Positions 17,152 to 27,659 are shown, numbered from the stretch's first letter. The stretch: 64,000 nucleotides of DNA from Hymenobacter cavernae (GCF_014641455.1 NZ_BMHT01000003.1:677921-741920); one strand, 5' to 3'. The notes: generated by a model from the sequence alone, not told the origin. Program-made: numbers and translations.

Positions 17152-18243
17152 CTATTTTTCCAACTCTCGTGCCCGCAGTCGTCCCTGCGACACTGCCATC
17201 CAGTTGCACAGGTGATACAGCAAGCGGGCGCCTACAATGCCATTCCAGTCAGTATCGCCGGGGGCTACCTCGTTCAGGTCGCAGCCAATGATCTGCCGAC
17301 CCGAGCGCACCACCATGCGGATCAGATACAAAGCCTGCTCAAACTCTAATCCACCGGGTACGGGCGTGCCGGTGCCAGGGCATAGCTTCGGGTCTAGGCC
17401 GTCAATATCAAAGCTGATGTACACCTTCTGTGGGAGTTGCGCAATGATCTTTTTGCACTCCTTCCGCCACGACTTGCCGCCGTACATCTCCTCCCGCAGA
17501 AACCGATCCGTGAACATGATGACGCGCCCGTTGCTCCGCTCCGCCAACTCGGCTTCCTGCTGGCAATAGTCGCGGATGCCTACCTGCACCAGCTTCTTGA
17601 TCTGGGGCAGCTGCAAGGCATTGTACATAATGGAGGCATGCGAGTACTGAAAGCCTTCATAGGCCGGCCGCAAGTCGCAGTGCGCATCAAATTGCAGAAT
17701 ACCAAACTCTTCGTGGCGCTCGGCCAACGCGTGCAGATAACCTAGGGGCGTGCTATGGTCGCCGCCCAACACCACCACGCCTTTACCAGCATCAAGGTAA
17801 GCGCCGGTTTTCTGCTTCAGCCAACCTAGCAATGACGTGCTACTGGCTGTCACACGGGCTGGCACATCCGCAAACCCGGCCCCATCTGTAGCGGGCTGCC
17901 CAGCTTCGAGCCACCCGATATAATCGGCCGCAAACGCACGCAGTTCCTGACTTTTCTTTGACCACTGCTCGTCTTCCTCTTCCATCGCCAAACCTAGGCG
18001 CCAAGCGTCGGGAATATCCGGATCGTAAAGATCTACTTGTAGCGAAGCTTCCCGAATTGCTTCGGGGCCTTGCGCCGTACCAGCCCGGTACGATACAGTT
18101 ACTTCCCACGGTACAGGTACTACTACTACTTGCGCTTCTTCCACTGTGAAGGGCAAACCGTACAAACCACCTGCTGCATCGCCGAGAGCATTAGGGTCGA
18201 AGTTGGCGAGTTTCTGGGCCAAGCCAGAGGCAGAATCGGACAT
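17152..18243 (-). CDS. Arginase/agmatinase-family ureohydrolase
   Basis: 363-residue member of the arginase/agmatinase/formiminoglutamase superfamily with a two-manganese site. The metal ligands are present: GGDHS (Asp162, His163), DAHCD (Asp186, His188, Asp190) and SFDIDGLDP (Asp279, Asp281). It has a roughly 100-residue N-terminal region with an insertion (EEEDEQWSKKSQELRAFA) longer than in classic agmatinases. Substrate cannot be told from the sequence; agmatinase or guanidino-acid hydrolase are both possible. It is not in an arginine or polyamine gene cluster here. Confidence 0.88.
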   Translation of the reverse strand: MSDSASGLAQKLANFDPNALGDAAGGLYGLPFTVEEAQVVVVPVPWEVTVSYRAGTAQGPEAIREASLQVDLYDPDIPDAWRLGLAMEEEDEQWSKKSQELRAFAADYIGWLEAGQPATDGAGFADVPARVTASSTSLLGWLKQKTGAYLDAGKGVVVLGGDHSTPLGYLHALAERHEEFGILQFDAHCDLRPAYEGFQYSHASIMYNALQLPQIKKLVQVGIRDYCQQEAELAERSNGRVIMFTDRFLREEMYGGKSWRKECKKIIAQLPQKVYISFDIDGLDPKLCPGTGTPVPGGLEFEQALYLIRMVVRSGRQIIGCDLNEVAPGDTDWNGIVGARLLYHLCNWMAVSQGRLRARELEK

Positions 18244-18367
18244 AAAAAGTCGTAGAGAAAAATAAAAACTGTCAGAGACGGCTCAGCCATGCGTCTGCTT
18301 GGCGCAAACGCAAGCCTTAATCCGGGATGACAGCGCAGACAATGAAGAGAATAAAAATCTAGCTTAG

Positions 18368-19012
18368 CTAGGAAGGCTTAACACCGCCCAAAAAATCGTA
18401 GGTACGAATGATTTCCAAAATCTTTTCGAACGTCTGCCGATCGAAGAACAACATCAGCGGCAACTCAACTGAGTTTTCCTTATCTGAAAATTGCGTGATT
18501 ACGGAGAAAATAAGGGGCTGCACCATTGGTTTATGAAGCAACAGGCTATTCAGCGCTTCGGCTAGCTCCCCTTTTGGCGCTACGGGCGGCGCTCCATAGA
18601 TGCGCGCTTTCAGGATATTAGCTAGCTGCGTTACCAAAGCCCCCGTGATGATATTACTGATTTCCAGTAACAGCGATTCCTGCATCTCATTGATATCAGT
18701 GGATTCAGGTACGTTCAGCCGCAAACAGACGCGGGAAAGTCGCTGCACATGCTGCCCGGAAAAAAACATGAGCGTGGTGCCATTGAAGTCACCTTTGATA
18801 TCAGATTGGATGACAGCGTGCCCATTCTGATAATCGTGCACTTTGTCTAGGATGCTGCGAACTGGCATAATATCCAGATTCGGAACCTCAAGCAGAACTT
18901 TCTCCTGCGCAATAACCGCAAACGAGTCAGCTGCTCGGGCCAAGCCGATGTTGAGAATTTCCCGGATGATATCCCGCTCCAGCTCCGTCATGTGCAAATC
19001 CATAATAATCAA
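18368..19012 (-). CDS. cheC: CheC-family CheY-P phosphatase
   Basis: Dephosphorylates CheY-P to reset chemosensory signalling. 214 residues; alternative ATG codons at 19003 and 18991 (MTELERDIIREIL) would shorten it slightly, and 18991 gives the typical family opening. Both CheC/CheX active-site helices are present, each with the Glu and Asn needed to act on phospho-Asp: ERDIIREILNIG and ESLLLEISNIITG. It is the last gene of the chemosensory operon, 54 bases after cheA. No CheZ or CheX is seen. Confidence 0.85.
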   Translation of the reverse strand: MIIMDLHMTELERDIIREILNIGLARAADSFAVIAQEKVLLEVPNLDIMPVRSILDKVHDYQNGHAVIQSDIKGDFNGTTLMFFSGQHVQRLSRVCLRLNVPESTDINEMQESLLLEISNIITGALVTQLANILKARIYGAPPVAPKGELAEALNSLLLHKPMVQPLIFSVITQFSDKENSVELPLMLFFDRQTFEKILEIIRTYDFLGGVKPS

Positions 19013-19066
19013 TCAATTGGCAAGTTGCTACAACTCGGCAGCAAGTTGAATTCTGCAATACGTTTT

Positions 19067-20710
19067 TTATGGCCTCTTGGCTAGAAAAAGGCGGGTAAGT
19101 GCTGGCACATCGAGCACCAGACAAACCTGCCCACTTCCTAGCAAGGTGACGCCCCCAAACAGATCAATGGTGTCTAGCGGCTTACTCATAGACTTGATCA
19201 CAATAGCTTGCTGGCGCAGAAAGCGGTCCACGATCAGGCCTAGCTTGCGGTTGTTGTAATTCACGATGATGATGTCCTGCCGGCCAGTCACCTCCGCGCG
19301 ATGCACGGGCTTTAACGGTCCATCGCCATTGTGCAGCAGACGCCGTAAGCTGACAACAGGCACACTTTCCTCTTGAATATCAGCAAGTAATGTACCCCCA
19401 ACAATGTGCAGCTGCTCTGGCCACAACGATACTACCGAGTCGGTGTGCATGAGCGGAATGGCATAGCTGCGCTCATCCAACTCAAACAGCAGAGCTCCTT
19501 TCACAGCAATAGAAGTGGGCAGCACCAGCGTGAACGTAGTGCCTTTTCCAAGCGTCGAATCGACCCGCAGCTGCCCGCCGAGCGAGTCAATAGCAAGCTT
19601 CACAACATCCAGTCCGACACCACGCCCTGATATTTCTGTTACTTCCTGCGCCATTGAAAAGCCGGGTTCAAAAAGAAAGGCACGTACCGCATCATCGTCG
19701 AGCGTAGTTGCTGCTTCCTTGCTTATTAAACCGCGCTCAACTGCCTTACGCCGGACATTGGCTATGTCAATCCCACGACCATCATCAATGACGTGAATAA
19801 GTACATCATCTCGTTCTGTTTGCGCCGACATCGTCAGTTGCCCTATTGCCGGCTTACCTAGATTCACACGCTCCTGCGGTTGCTCCAAACCATGCCCTAT
19901 AGCGTTGCGCACTAGGTGCAACAGCGAATCGGTAATAATTTGCAGGATGTTACGGTCAATCTGGATATCTTCACCGACTAATGTCAACTCCACTTCCTTA
20001 CGCTCGGCTGTGGCTACATCGCGCACCACTCGCGGGAACTTGTTGAACAATGAACCTACGTTTACTAAACGCGCGTCCATTACGCTGTATTGCAGCTCGT
20101 CGGAGATGCGAAAAAGGTGCGCCGCTGTAGCTTGCAGGGCGGAGTTACCGATTTCTTGGCTGAGTGTCAGAATACGGTCGCGGTCAATAATCAACTCCCC
20201 TACTAGGTTAAGCAGGTGATCTAGCTTCTTGATTTGAATATATACTAGGTCCGACAGTTCTAGCTTGCGGTTGGCGTCGTCTTCGGCAGCTGCGCCAGCA
20301 TCAATAAGAACAGGTTCTTCCCCGCGAACCAGCCGGTCTAGGTTGGCCAGTAGTTCATCTACATCAGCTACCGAGTCGGTTTCCTGCCCATCGCCTATGG
20401 CTCGGATCATGTTGCCGATAGTGTCAATTCCGCCAAATAGTACGGGCACGACAGAGCCGGTAAAAGACTTTTCCTTGCTGCGAATCAGGCCAAAGATAGT
20501 CTCCATGTGGTGCGCTAGTTCGCCAATCTGTGTGTAGCCCATTGCCCGGGCGTTCGACTTAAGATTGTGCATAAGCCGAAAAAGCTCATTCAGAGCAGGC
20601 TCATCTGTAGGCGTTTTCTCTAACTCACTGATGTGGCGGCTCATGGCGTCGTAATATTCGAGCGCCTCCGCCATAAAAATCTCCCGATATTCCTGCTCGC
20701 GTGATTTCAT
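19067..20710 (-). CDS. cheA: Chemotaxis histidine kinase CheA, lacking P2
   Basis: Receptor-controlled histidine kinase that phosphorylates CheY. 547 residues, short for CheA. Order: P1 Hpt domain (1 to about 105) with phosphoacceptor His48 in RLMHNLKSNARAMG; a short linker with no room for a CheY-binding P2 domain; P3 dimerisation (LDHLLNLVGELIIDRDR); P4 ATPase with LLHLVRNAIGHG, DDGRGID and GRGVGLDVV; P5 CheW-like domain from about 405. The start overlaps the cheB stop by four bases (ATGA), so translation is probably coupled. Confidence 0.95.
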   Translation of the reverse strand: MKSREQEYREIFMAEALEYYDAMSRHISELEKTPTDEPALNELFRLMHNLKSNARAMGYTQIGELAHHMETIFGLIRSKEKSFTGSVVPVLFGGIDTIGNMIRAIGDGQETDSVADVDELLANLDRLVRGEEPVLIDAGAAAEDDANRKLELSDLVYIQIKKLDHLLNLVGELIIDRDRILTLSQEIGNSALQATAAHLFRISDELQYSVMDARLVNVGSLFNKFPRVVRDVATAERKEVELTLVGEDIQIDRNILQIITDSLLHLVRNAIGHGLEQPQERVNLGKPAIGQLTMSAQTERDDVLIHVIDDGRGIDIANVRRKAVERGLISKEAATTLDDDAVRAFLFEPGFSMAQEVTEISGRGVGLDVVKLAIDSLGGQLRVDSTLGKGTTFTLVLPTSIAVKGALLFELDERSYAIPLMHTDSVVSLWPEQLHIVGGTLLADIQEESVPVVSLRRLLHNGDGPLKPVHRAEVTGRQDIIIVNYNNRKLGLIVDRFLRQQAIVIKSMSKPLDTIDLFGGVTLLGSGQVCLVLDVPALTRLFLAKRP

Positions 20711-21792
20711 CGGGATGCAGTATAAGCGGATAATGGGGTACGTAGGCGGCCCTCAGCATCCCTCTTCCCCGTACGCTCATTTATATAAGCAGCCAAGTCG
20801 TCCAACGCTAGCACTTCGTTGGCCAAGCCCGCCTGAATCACCGATTTAGGCATACTGAATACTTCTGAGGAGGCTTCATCCTGCGCTACAACTACTCCTC
20901 CATGCTGTCGGATGGCTTTCGTTCCTAGCGTTCCATCGTGTCCCAAACCAGTCATCACTACGCCTAGTACCTGACTGCCAGCTATTTGGGCGGCCGAACG
21001 CATAAGTAGATCAATAGAAGGCTCATCGAAGCTAGGGCTAACCTCGGTTGTTAGATCCAGCTTCCAGAACGGCCTAGTACCAGCAAGACCGGCCTCCACG
21101 ATCATATTATACGCACCAGAAACTACTGTAATCTTGCCGGGCTCCAGCATAGTACCTGCGGCCGCAGCTTCTACGGGTAACAATGAAGCCCGGCGCAGGC
21201 GCCTCACGAAAGAGTCCGTAAAGTGTGCTGGTAAATGCAAGGCTACTACAACAGCCCAGTTCACCGTGGCCTTCAGCCCACTAACTAGGTATTCGACGGC
21301 CCGAGCGCCACCAGTTGAAGCTCCTATCACGATAATGCCTTGGGGCAATTTCGTCTTTTTCGTCGGGCTTAGGGGAGGCAACGTAGCCGTTGGTATCAGC
21401 TTAGGCCTCAGTATTCGGATCTTACCAAGTACATCTTGCTGCCACGCTGCAAGTGTCGTACTCTCTGCTGCTGGTAGTGGACTGATATAGTTGTATACGC
21501 CCCAGCGGGCCGTTTCCTGTAGTACCCCGCGCAGTAACGCCGTTCCGGCATAAAGCAACACCGGCACCTTACATTGACGGGCTAGCTGCTCCAGCACCGA
21601 TAGGTGATTTTCCGCCACCACAATCAGATCAGGCTGCAAACGACGCACTAACGTCGGCAGCTCACTGGGCTCGGCACCTATCCCTAGCAGCTGCACATCA
21701 GGTTGTGCTCGCAACAGTCGGGATAGCACCAGCCGTACCTGAATAGGTAGGTTGGCAAGCAGTACAGTAAGGGGCTTAAGAGGTGTATGCAC
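20707..21792 (-). CDS. cheB: CheB methylesterase with degenerate receiver domain
   Basis: Receptor methylesterase/deamidase of 361 residues. The C-terminal catalytic domain is intact: Ser159 in IGASTGG, His186 in VALHLPAHF and Asp286 in MTGLGHDGT. The N-terminal CheY-like domain keeps its length but has lost the phosphorylation site: the acidic pair reads LAN (residues 12-14), the phospho-Asp position is Ala60 in PDLIVVAENHL, and the conserved Lys is lost near NYISPLP. So it probably cannot be switched on by CheA phosphorylation. It lies between cheY and cheA. Confidence 0.9.
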   Translation of the reverse strand: MHTPLKPLTVLLANLPIQVRLVLSRLLRAQPDVQLLGIGAEPSELPTLVRRLQPDLIVVAENHLSVLEQLARQCKVPVLLYAGTALLRGVLQETARWGVYNYISPLPAAESTTLAAWQQDVLGKIRILRPKLIPTATLPPLSPTKKTKLPQGIIVIGASTGGARAVEYLVSGLKATVNWAVVVALHLPAHFTDSFVRRLRRASLLPVEAAAAGTMLEPGKITVVSGAYNMIVEAGLAGTRPFWKLDLTTEVSPSFDEPSIDLLMRSAAQIAGSQVLGVVMTGLGHDGTLGTKAIRQHGGVVVAQDEASSEVFSMPKSVIQAGLANEVLALDDLAAYINERTGKRDAEGRLRTPLSAYTASR

Positions 21793-21867
21793 GAGGTAAG
21801 AAAACTCAAGAGCAGCTAGTCGGGCGTGGATAGCTAGGTCTACTGTTCAGGGCGCCGAAATCAGGAT

Positions 21868-22251
21868 TTAGGCTTCCGTAGAACCGGAGGCTTGCAGAGC
21901 ACCTCCCACGATTTCGAGCACCTTCTCCTCCGAAAAAGGCTTTACGATGTAAGCCGTAGCCCCACTTTCCAGTGCTTCATTAACAATCACTTCTTGACCG
22001 ACAGCACTGCACATCACCACTTTCACATCGGGCTGCTCCTGCCGGATACCTTTCAGCACATCGAGGCCGGTATTATCCGGCAGAATAACGTCGAGCGTGA
22101 TTAGGTCAGGATTGGTTTGTGAAGCCATTTCTAACGCTTGCTGACCATTAGCAGCCTCGCCTACGACCTCGTAGCCGGCATCCGTAAGCATGTTCTTAAG
22201 CATCGTGCGCATGTAAAAAGAATCATCCACGATGAGAATGCGGTTTTTCAT
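21868..22251 (-). CDS. cheY: Single-domain response regulator CheY
   Basis: 127 residues, receiver domain only. Acidic pair in ILIVDDSFYM (Asp9, Asp10), phosphoacceptor Asp54 in LITLDVILPD, switch Ser in MCSAVG and Lys in YIVKPFS are all intact. Output is by protein-protein contact; its target is unknown since no flagellar genes are in the window and the likely lineage glides or uses pili. It lies between cheW and cheB. Confidence 0.93.
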   Translation of the reverse strand: MKNRILIVDDSFYMRTMLKNMLTDAGYEVVGEAANGQQALEMASQTNPDLITLDVILPDNTGLDVLKGIRQEQPDVKVVMCSAVGQEVIVNEALESGATAYIVKPFSEEKVLEIVGGALQASGSTEA

Positions 22252-22298
22252 AAAAGTAGCTTAGTAAAGCTGAAATTGAGGGAGAGACAAAAGCTGAG

Positions 22299-22895
22299 CT
22301 AGTCCTTTGTACGCACTATAGCAGGCGAAGATTCTGATTTGGGTTGCAGCTGCATAATTTCGGAAGGTGTGAGCAGCTTAAGCATATCCAGCACCACAAT
22401 GATACGACCTTCTACCTTGGCGATGCCCTCGATGTACTTGTCGTTAATGTTGATATCCTGGATGAATTCCGGGGCCTTTTCGATGATGGAAATCGGGATG
22501 GACAACGGCTGCGGCACCTCCCGCACAACAATGCCAATGGTGTAATCTTTTGCTTCAATAGCCAGCGTGTAGCTTACGCCTGATAGTGGCTCGCTGCTGG
22601 CACGCAAATTAAAGCGCTCTTCCAGATCAATGATGGCAATGATGTCACCCCGTAAGTTTGCAATGCCCTTCACAAAAGGTGGGGTTTTAGGCATACGCGC
22701 TACTTCCGGCGTAATGGTGACCTCTTTTACCTGCTCGATTCGAATGCCGTACTCTTCCTCACCTAGCCGAAAGACAATCAGCTGAATGATGGGTTCTTGC
22801 TTATTATACTTTTTATCGTTGGTTGCTTCTGATTCCGGCATACTCAAGGCAGCTGAAGGAATAAAATGGCGGCTGCTCTGTTCAGCAGCCATCAT
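22299..22895 (-). CDS. cheW: Chemotaxis coupling protein CheW
   Basis: Scaffold that links receptors to CheA. The CheW domain covers about residues 30-175 of 198, with FRLGEEEYGIRIEQVKEV, PFVKGIANLRGDIIAIIDL and GIAKVEGRIIVVLDMLKLL as the conserved strands. The first 25 residues are a poorly conserved extension; a start at the later Met (MPESEATNDKK) is possible. It starts 27 bases after the receptor gene. Confidence 0.9.
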   Translation of the reverse strand: MMAAEQSSRHFIPSAALSMPESEATNDKKYNKQEPIIQLIVFRLGEEEYGIRIEQVKEVTITPEVARMPKTPPFVKGIANLRGDIIAIIDLEERFNLRASSEPLSGVSYTLAIEAKDYTIGIVVREVPQPLSIPISIIEKAPEFIQDININDKYIEGIAKVEGRIIVVLDMLKLLTPSEIMQLQPKSESSPAIVRTKD

Positions 22896-22922
22896 TTTAT
22901 TCTGAGTTGAAACACGAAATAG

Positions 22923-25900
22923 TTATTTGCTCTTTGCCTTGTTCCGGGTGCGCGGCGTAGCCTGCTCATTTGCTGACTGTGGCTCGTCAGGCTTCGATTC
23001 TGCAGGAGTACCTCGGCGCACTGGTGCCTTCCTTACTGGCTTACCATTAACCGTCGCTCCTTTGTGTGCCTCACCATTAGGTGCAGGGGTAGCCTTCTTG
23101 GGAGCTGTTTTGGTAGCCACTGGCACACCAGCTTGCTTGCTTGTAGCAATGCGCTGCACGGGGCGCTCAGTCGGCGCAGCCGGTGCTGCCAAGTTGCTTC
23201 GGCGGTTGATCAGATGACGCAGGCTCATCCTAGGTTGCGGTTCGGGCTCCGGCTCCTCGTATTCCATCAATTGGAAGGCCGAGAGGCCAACCTGCAAGTC
23301 ATCAGCAATATCGGTGAGGCGCTGGCTGGATACGGTAAGCTCCTGCATAGAGGTCGAAAGCTGCTTGGCTGTGCTAGCTACCTGCTGCGTGCCGGAAGCC
23401 GTCTGCTCGGCAATGGCAACCACTTCCTCCACATATTTCACTACGTCGCTGATACTGGTTTTCTGCACCTCCGTAGCCGTAAGAATGTCGCGGGAGGTGC
23501 GCAGGGTTTCGCCGCTGCTTGTGGCAATGTTCTTAAAGGCCGAGCTAGCTTCGAACGTAGCGTTCTTCCCTTTCAATACGCGGCCTTCCATGGTCGAGAT
23601 AGCCGTAGCGGCCGACGTGGTGTCTTTGCGAACATCTTCCACCAAGGTCGCAATTTCATTAGCCGATTTGCGGGAGCCTTCAGCAAGCTTACGAATCTCT
23701 TCCGCTACCACGGCAAAACCACGACCGGCTTCGCCAGCACGGGCAGCCTCAATGGCAGCATTCAAGGCCAGCAAGTTAGTCTGAGAAGCAATGTCTGTGA
23801 TTACCCCCAGCGACTTGCTGATTTCCTGCGAGCGGGTGCTCAATACTTCAATCGTCTTGGAAGTCTGAGCGGCGGCGCTGGAGATTTCCTCCATGTTCTT
23901 CACCACTTCCGCTACTGTTTTCAGACCTAGCTGCGAAGTTTGCTCACCTAGGATAGCCGACTTGTTTACAATATCCGCTTTGCCAGCCGTTTCTTTGGTG
24001 GCCTGCATGATTTCTTCAATCAGCTTGAAGGCCTGATCGGTCTTGAGGGCCTGGTTCTGAGCACCTTCGGCCATCTGCTGCATCGCCAGGGCCACGTCAA
24101 CTGTTACGCGGCTCATTTCCTGACCTTTACCCACCATTTCCTCCGAAGAAGCACCTACTACCTGCGACGAGTCGTTGATTTCGCCGAGCAGCTCGTTTAG
24201 GTTTTCAACAGCTAGGTTCAGTGCGCTCGACATGGCTTCAATGTCGCCGGCGGTGGGTACCTCTACGCGCTGCGTCAGGTCGCCTTCCGAGATGGCGCGC
24301 ACTACGCGGCTTACTTCGAGCACAGGAGAGGCAATGGACTCGAGCAGCTCGTTGAGGGTATCTACCAGCTCTTTCCAGGAGCCACTCACGCCGCCTACCG
24401 AAGCACGTTCCGTCAGCTTACCTTCCACACCGGCCACTTTGGCAACGCGGCTTACTTCCACAGCGAGGCGGTTCAGATCGTCCACCATGCGGTTGATGGT
24501 GTCAGCCAGCTCGGCTACTTCGCCTTTTGCTTCCAGTTGCAGCTTTTGGGTCAGGTCGCCCTGCGATACAGCGGTTACGATCTTCACAATGCCGCGTACC
24601 TGCGTGGTGAGGTTAGCGGCCATCGTGTTTACGTTGTCCGTCAAGGCTTTCCAGATGCCGCCTACATTTGGCACGACAGCCTGTCCACCCAGGCGACCTT
24701 CGGTACCTACTTCCAACGATACACGCGTTACCTCGCCGGCAAAGATGTTCAGCGAGTCCACCATGCCGTTGATGTTGTCCTTGAGGTCGAGCAGCTCGCC
24801 TTTCACGTCTACCGAAACCTTCTGGCTCAGGTCGCCTTTGGCAACGGCAGTGGTTACGTTGGCAATGTCGCGCACCTGGCTCGTCAAGCTGGCGGCCATC
24901 GTATTTACGTTGTCCGTCAGGTCTTTCCAGGTACCGCGCACATTCGGTACTACGGCTTGTCCACCTAGCTTTCCTTCCGTACCTACCTCGCGGGCTACGC
25001 GGGTTACCTCGTCGCCGAACGTATTCAGCGAGTCCACCATCTGGTTCAGATTTTCTTTGAGTTGCAACAGCTCACCGCGCACGTTCACCGTCACCTTCTG
25101 GCTCAGGTCGCCGCGGGCTACGGCGGTAGCCACGTTGGCAATATCCCGAACCTGACTAGTCAGGTTCGAGGCCATGTTATTTACGTTGTCGGTCAGGTCC
25201 TTCCAGGTACCACTCACGCTCGGCACGTTGGCTTGGCCACCTAGGATACCCTCGGTACCTACCTCACGCGCTACCCGCGTTACCTCGCCGGCGAAGATGT
25301 TGAGTGAGTCTACCATCTGGTTCAGGATGTTCTTCAGGTCGAGAATCTCGCCCTTCACATCCACCGCCATCTTCTGGCTCAGGTCACCTTTAGCAACGGC
25401 AGTTGCCACGTTGGCAATGTCACGCACTTGCAGGGTAAGGCTGGCCGACATCGTGTTCACGTTGTCCGTCAACTCTTTCCAAACGCCGGCAACGCGTGGC
25501 ACGTTGGCCTGACCACCTAGCTTTCCTTCCGTACCTACTTCGCGCGACACACGCGTCACCTCGTCACTGAAGATGTTGAGCGAATCGACCATCTGGTTCA
25601 GAATGTTCTTCAGCTCCAGAATCTCGCCTTTTACGTTCACCGTCATCTTCTGACTCAGGTCGCCGCGGGCTACGGCGGTAGCTACGTTGGCAATGTCACG
25701 TACCTGACTGGTGAGGTTCGAGGCCATGTAGTTTACGTTGTCCGTCAATTCTTTCCAGACGCCCGCCACGTTCGGCACCAGTGCCTGTCCACCTAGCTTT
25801 CCTTCGGTGCCTACCTCCTGCGCTACCCGCGTTACCTCGCCCGCAAACAGGTTCAGCGAGTCCACCATCTGGTTCAGGTTCTGCTTGAGCTGTAGCAGTT

Positions 25901-27287
25901 CCCCTTTCAGGTCTACTGTCACCTTTTGCGTGAGGTCGCCCTTAGCCACGGCAGTCGCTACGTTAGCAATGTCTCGAACTTGGCTTGTTAAATTCGAGGC
26001 CATGTAGTTCACATTATCAGTGAGGTCTTTCCAGACGCCGCTGACATTCGGTACCAGTGCCTGCCCACCTAGCTTTCCTTCCGTGCCTACCTCTTGAGCC
26101 ACGCGGGTTACTTCACCGGCGAACAGGTTCAGCGAGTCCACCATCTGGTTCAGGTTCTGCTTCAGTTGCAACAGCTCGCCCTTTACATCAACCGTGATTT
26201 TCTGAGTGAGGTCGCCTTTCGCCACGGCAGTCGCTACATTGGCAATGTCGCGCACCTGACTCGTCAGGTTCGAGGCCATATTATTAACGTTGTCGGTGAG
26301 GTCTTTCCAGACGCCGCTGACATTCGGCACCAGCGCCTGCCCACCTAGCTTTCCTTCCGTGCCTACCTCTTGAGCCACGCGGGTTACTTCACCGGCGAAC
26401 AGGTTCAGCGAGTCCACCATCTGGTTCAGGTTCTGCTTCAATTGCAGCAGCTCGCCTTTTACATCGACGGTAATCTTCTGACTCAAATCGCCTTTCGCTA
26501 CGGCGGTAGCTACGTTGGCAATGTCGCGTACCTGACTCGTCAGGTTCGAGGCCATGGTGTTTACGTTGTCCGTTAGCTGCTTCCACACGCCGCCTACGTT
26601 CGGCACGGAAGCCTGCCCACCTAGCTTTCCTTCGGTGCCTACTTCCTGGGCCACACGCGTTACCTCGCCGGCAAACAGGTTCAGGTTGTCGATGGTCTTG
26701 TTGATGGTTTCGGCCATCACCTTGAAGTCGCCCGAAACCGGAATCTGGAAGGTTTCATCCAGATTCCCCTTCGAGATGTTCTTCAGTACCTTGCCTACTT
26801 CCAATACCGGTACGGCGATGCTGTCGACTAAGCCGTTGATATTGTTGATCATATCGCGCCAGAAACCCGCAGCGTTTTCAGCCGAGGCACGCGCTTTCAG
26901 GTTACCTTCTACGCCGGCTACCTTCGAGATGCGCGACACCTCGCCACCTACCCCACCGATCATTTCCACCATGGAATTGTAGGCTTCGGCAATTTCAGCA
27001 AAGATGTCGTCGTCCTGCTTGGTCAGGCGCACCGAAACGTCCCCTTTTTTGAACGCATCCAGCGCGTAGAGCACCCGATTCAGCTGCTCGTTTACGTAGT
27101 CGGGAGCCTGCGAGCCTACCGCAACACGCCCGCTTCCGCGCCGCCGGGTAAGGTTGTTTGAAGTGCGTTCTGTAGTAGCAGGCTGCCCATTACCGTTGGG
27201 TGCTGGCGCAAGCTCCGGCGTAGTCTCCGGGGTTACTAAAGGAGTGTCGACAGCAGAAGTATTCTTGGTATTCTTACCTGAAGCCAT
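22923..27287 (-). CDS. Soluble methyl-accepting receptor with a HAMP-repeat array
   Basis: 1454 residues with no signal peptide and no membrane segment, so probably cytoplasmic. After a disordered N-terminus (1-60) come about eleven HAMP-like modules (about 62-1040). Eight are near-identical 92-residue units (236-971), built around [20 protein letters not shown] and [12 protein letters not shown]. The chemoreceptor signalling domain follows with the hairpin tip [20 protein letters not shown] near 1180, then a basic Ala/Pro/Lys tail (about 1345-1454). HAMP arrays of this kind are best known from Nik1-type fungal osmosensor kinases; here the output is a CheA-controlling receptor domain. It is the first gene of the operon, with a TACCTTTG promoter. 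Confidence 0.93.
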   Translation of the reverse strand: MASGKNTKNTSAVDTPLVTPETTPELAPAPNGNGQPATTERTSNNLTRRRGSGRVAVGSQAPDYVNEQLNRVLYALDAFKKGDVSVRLTKQDDDIFAEIAEAYNSMVEMIGGVGGEVSRISKVAGVEGNLKARASAENAAGFWRDMINNINGLVDSIAVPVLEVGKVLKNISKGNLDETFQIPVSGDFKVMAETINKTIDNLNLFAGEVTRVAQEVGTEGKLGGQASVPNVGGVWKQLTDNVNTMASNLTSQVRDIANVATAVAKGDLSQKITVDVKGELLQLKQNLNQMVDSLNLFAGEVTRVAQEVGTEGKLGGQALVPNVSGVWKDLTDNVNNMASNLTSQVRDIANVATAVAKGDLTQKITVDVKGELLQLKQNLNQMVDSLNLFAGEVTRVAQEVGTEGKLGGQALVPNVSGVWKDLTDNVNYMASNLTSQVRDIANVATAVAKGDLTQKVTVDLKGELLQLKQNLNQMVDSLNLFAGEVTRVAQEVGTEGKLGGQALVPNVAGVWKELTDNVNYMASNLTSQVRDIANVATAVARGDLSQKMTVNVKGEILELKNILNQMVDSLNIFSDEVTRVSREVGTEGKLGGQANVPRVAGVWKELTDNVNTMSASLTLQVRDIANVATAVAKGDLSQKMAVDVKGEILDLKNILNQMVDSLNIFAGEVTRVAREVGTEGILGGQANVPSVSGTWKDLTDNVNNMASNLTSQVRDIANVATAVARGDLSQKVTVNVRGELLQLKENLNQMVDSLNTFGDEVTRVAREVGTEGKLGGQAVVPNVRGTWKDLTDNVNTMAASLTSQVRDIANVTTAVAKGDLSQKVSVDVKGELLDLKDNINGMVDSLNIFAGEVTRVSLEVGTEGRLGGQAVVPNVGGIWKALTDNVNTMAANLTTQVRGIVKIVTAVSQGDLTQKLQLEAKGEVAELADTINRMVDDLNRLAVEVSRVAKVAGVEGKLTERASVGGVSGSWKELVDTLNELLESIASPVLEVSRVVRAISEGDLTQRVEVPTAGDIEAMSSALNLAVENLNELLGEINDSSQVVGASSEEMVGKGQEMSRVTVDVALAMQQMAEGAQNQALKTDQAFKLIEEIMQATKETAGKADIVNKSAILGEQTSQLGLKTVAEVVKNMEEISSAAAQTSKTIEVLSTRSQEISKSLGVITDIASQTNLLALNAAIEAARAGEAGRGFAVVAEEIRKLAEGSRKSANEIATLVEDVRKDTTSAATAISTMEGRVLKGKNATFEASSAFKNIATSSGETLRTSRDILTATEVQKTSISDVVKYVEEVVAIAEQTASGTQQVASTAKQLSTSMQELTVSSQRLTDIADDLQVGLSAFQLMEYEEPEPEPQPRMSLRHLINRRSNLAAPAAPTERPVQRIATSKQAGVPVATKTAPKKATPAPNGEAHKGATVNGKPVRKAPVRRGTPAESKPDEPQSANEQATPRTRNKAKSK
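24375..26582 (-). repeat. Eight tandem 276-bp coding repeats (HAMP units)
   Basis: Eight consecutive in-frame units of 276 bases inside the receptor gene. Adjacent copies near 26067 and 26343 are almost identical, while outer copies have drifted. The repeats encode residues 236-971. Confidence 0.9.
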
Positions 27288-27370
27288 ATAAATGGAGCGG
27301 TTGCAGCGCCTGGATAAGGAGAAAGGCTAACTTAATCTTGGCAAAATGGGTGAGCCAACAGTCAGACTGA

Positions 27371-27378
27371 CAAAGGTA
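27371..27378 (-). promoter_or_regulatory. Promoter -7 box TACCTTTG for the chemosensory operon
   Basis: Full TAnnTTTG match on the minus strand, 84 bases before the receptor ATG. It would drive receptor-cheW-cheY-cheB-cheA-cheC as one unit. Confidence 0.6.
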
Positions 27379-27576
27379 GTAATAACCCTTCTCTCTTCCC
27401 ACTCTAATCAGGTTGTTATCGCTGGATTTTACCTAGCTGTACTATCGCAAAAGCTAGGTCAGTGAACCTCTCAACGCCGCTGGTGTGTTAAGCTGAAATC
27501 ACATCCGCTATTCCTTATGAATGTGACCGGCCGGATTTTTGCTTGTTGGCAGTACGGTTACACTGGATTATTCCAG

Positions 27577-27584
27577 CATCTTTG
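27577..27584 (+). promoter_or_regulatory. Near-consensus -7 box (CATCTTTG) for topA
   Basis: One mismatch from TAnnTTTG, about 76 bases before the topA ATG. The same variant occurs before batB. Confidence 0.4.
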
Positions 27585-27659
27585 CGGCAAAGTTCAACTT
27601 TTGCTTTTCATCTGCCGTTCTCTACTCACTTAGCATCCCTCCTGCACTAGTACCCTTAT

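Larger units (their letters stand above)
27288..27659. other. Divergent spacer between the chemosensory operon and topA
   Basis: 372 bases, no gene seen. It holds the minus-strand TACCTTTG box for the receptor operon and a near-consensus plus-strand box for topA. Two ASCTAGST-type words (near 27432 and 27454) lie in the middle. No RNA structure recognised. Confidence 0.6.

Noticed and set aside
24375..26582. Regular 276-bp repeats as a possible CRISPR or satellite array
   Set aside because: They are in frame, encode HAMP modules, and have no spacer structure.
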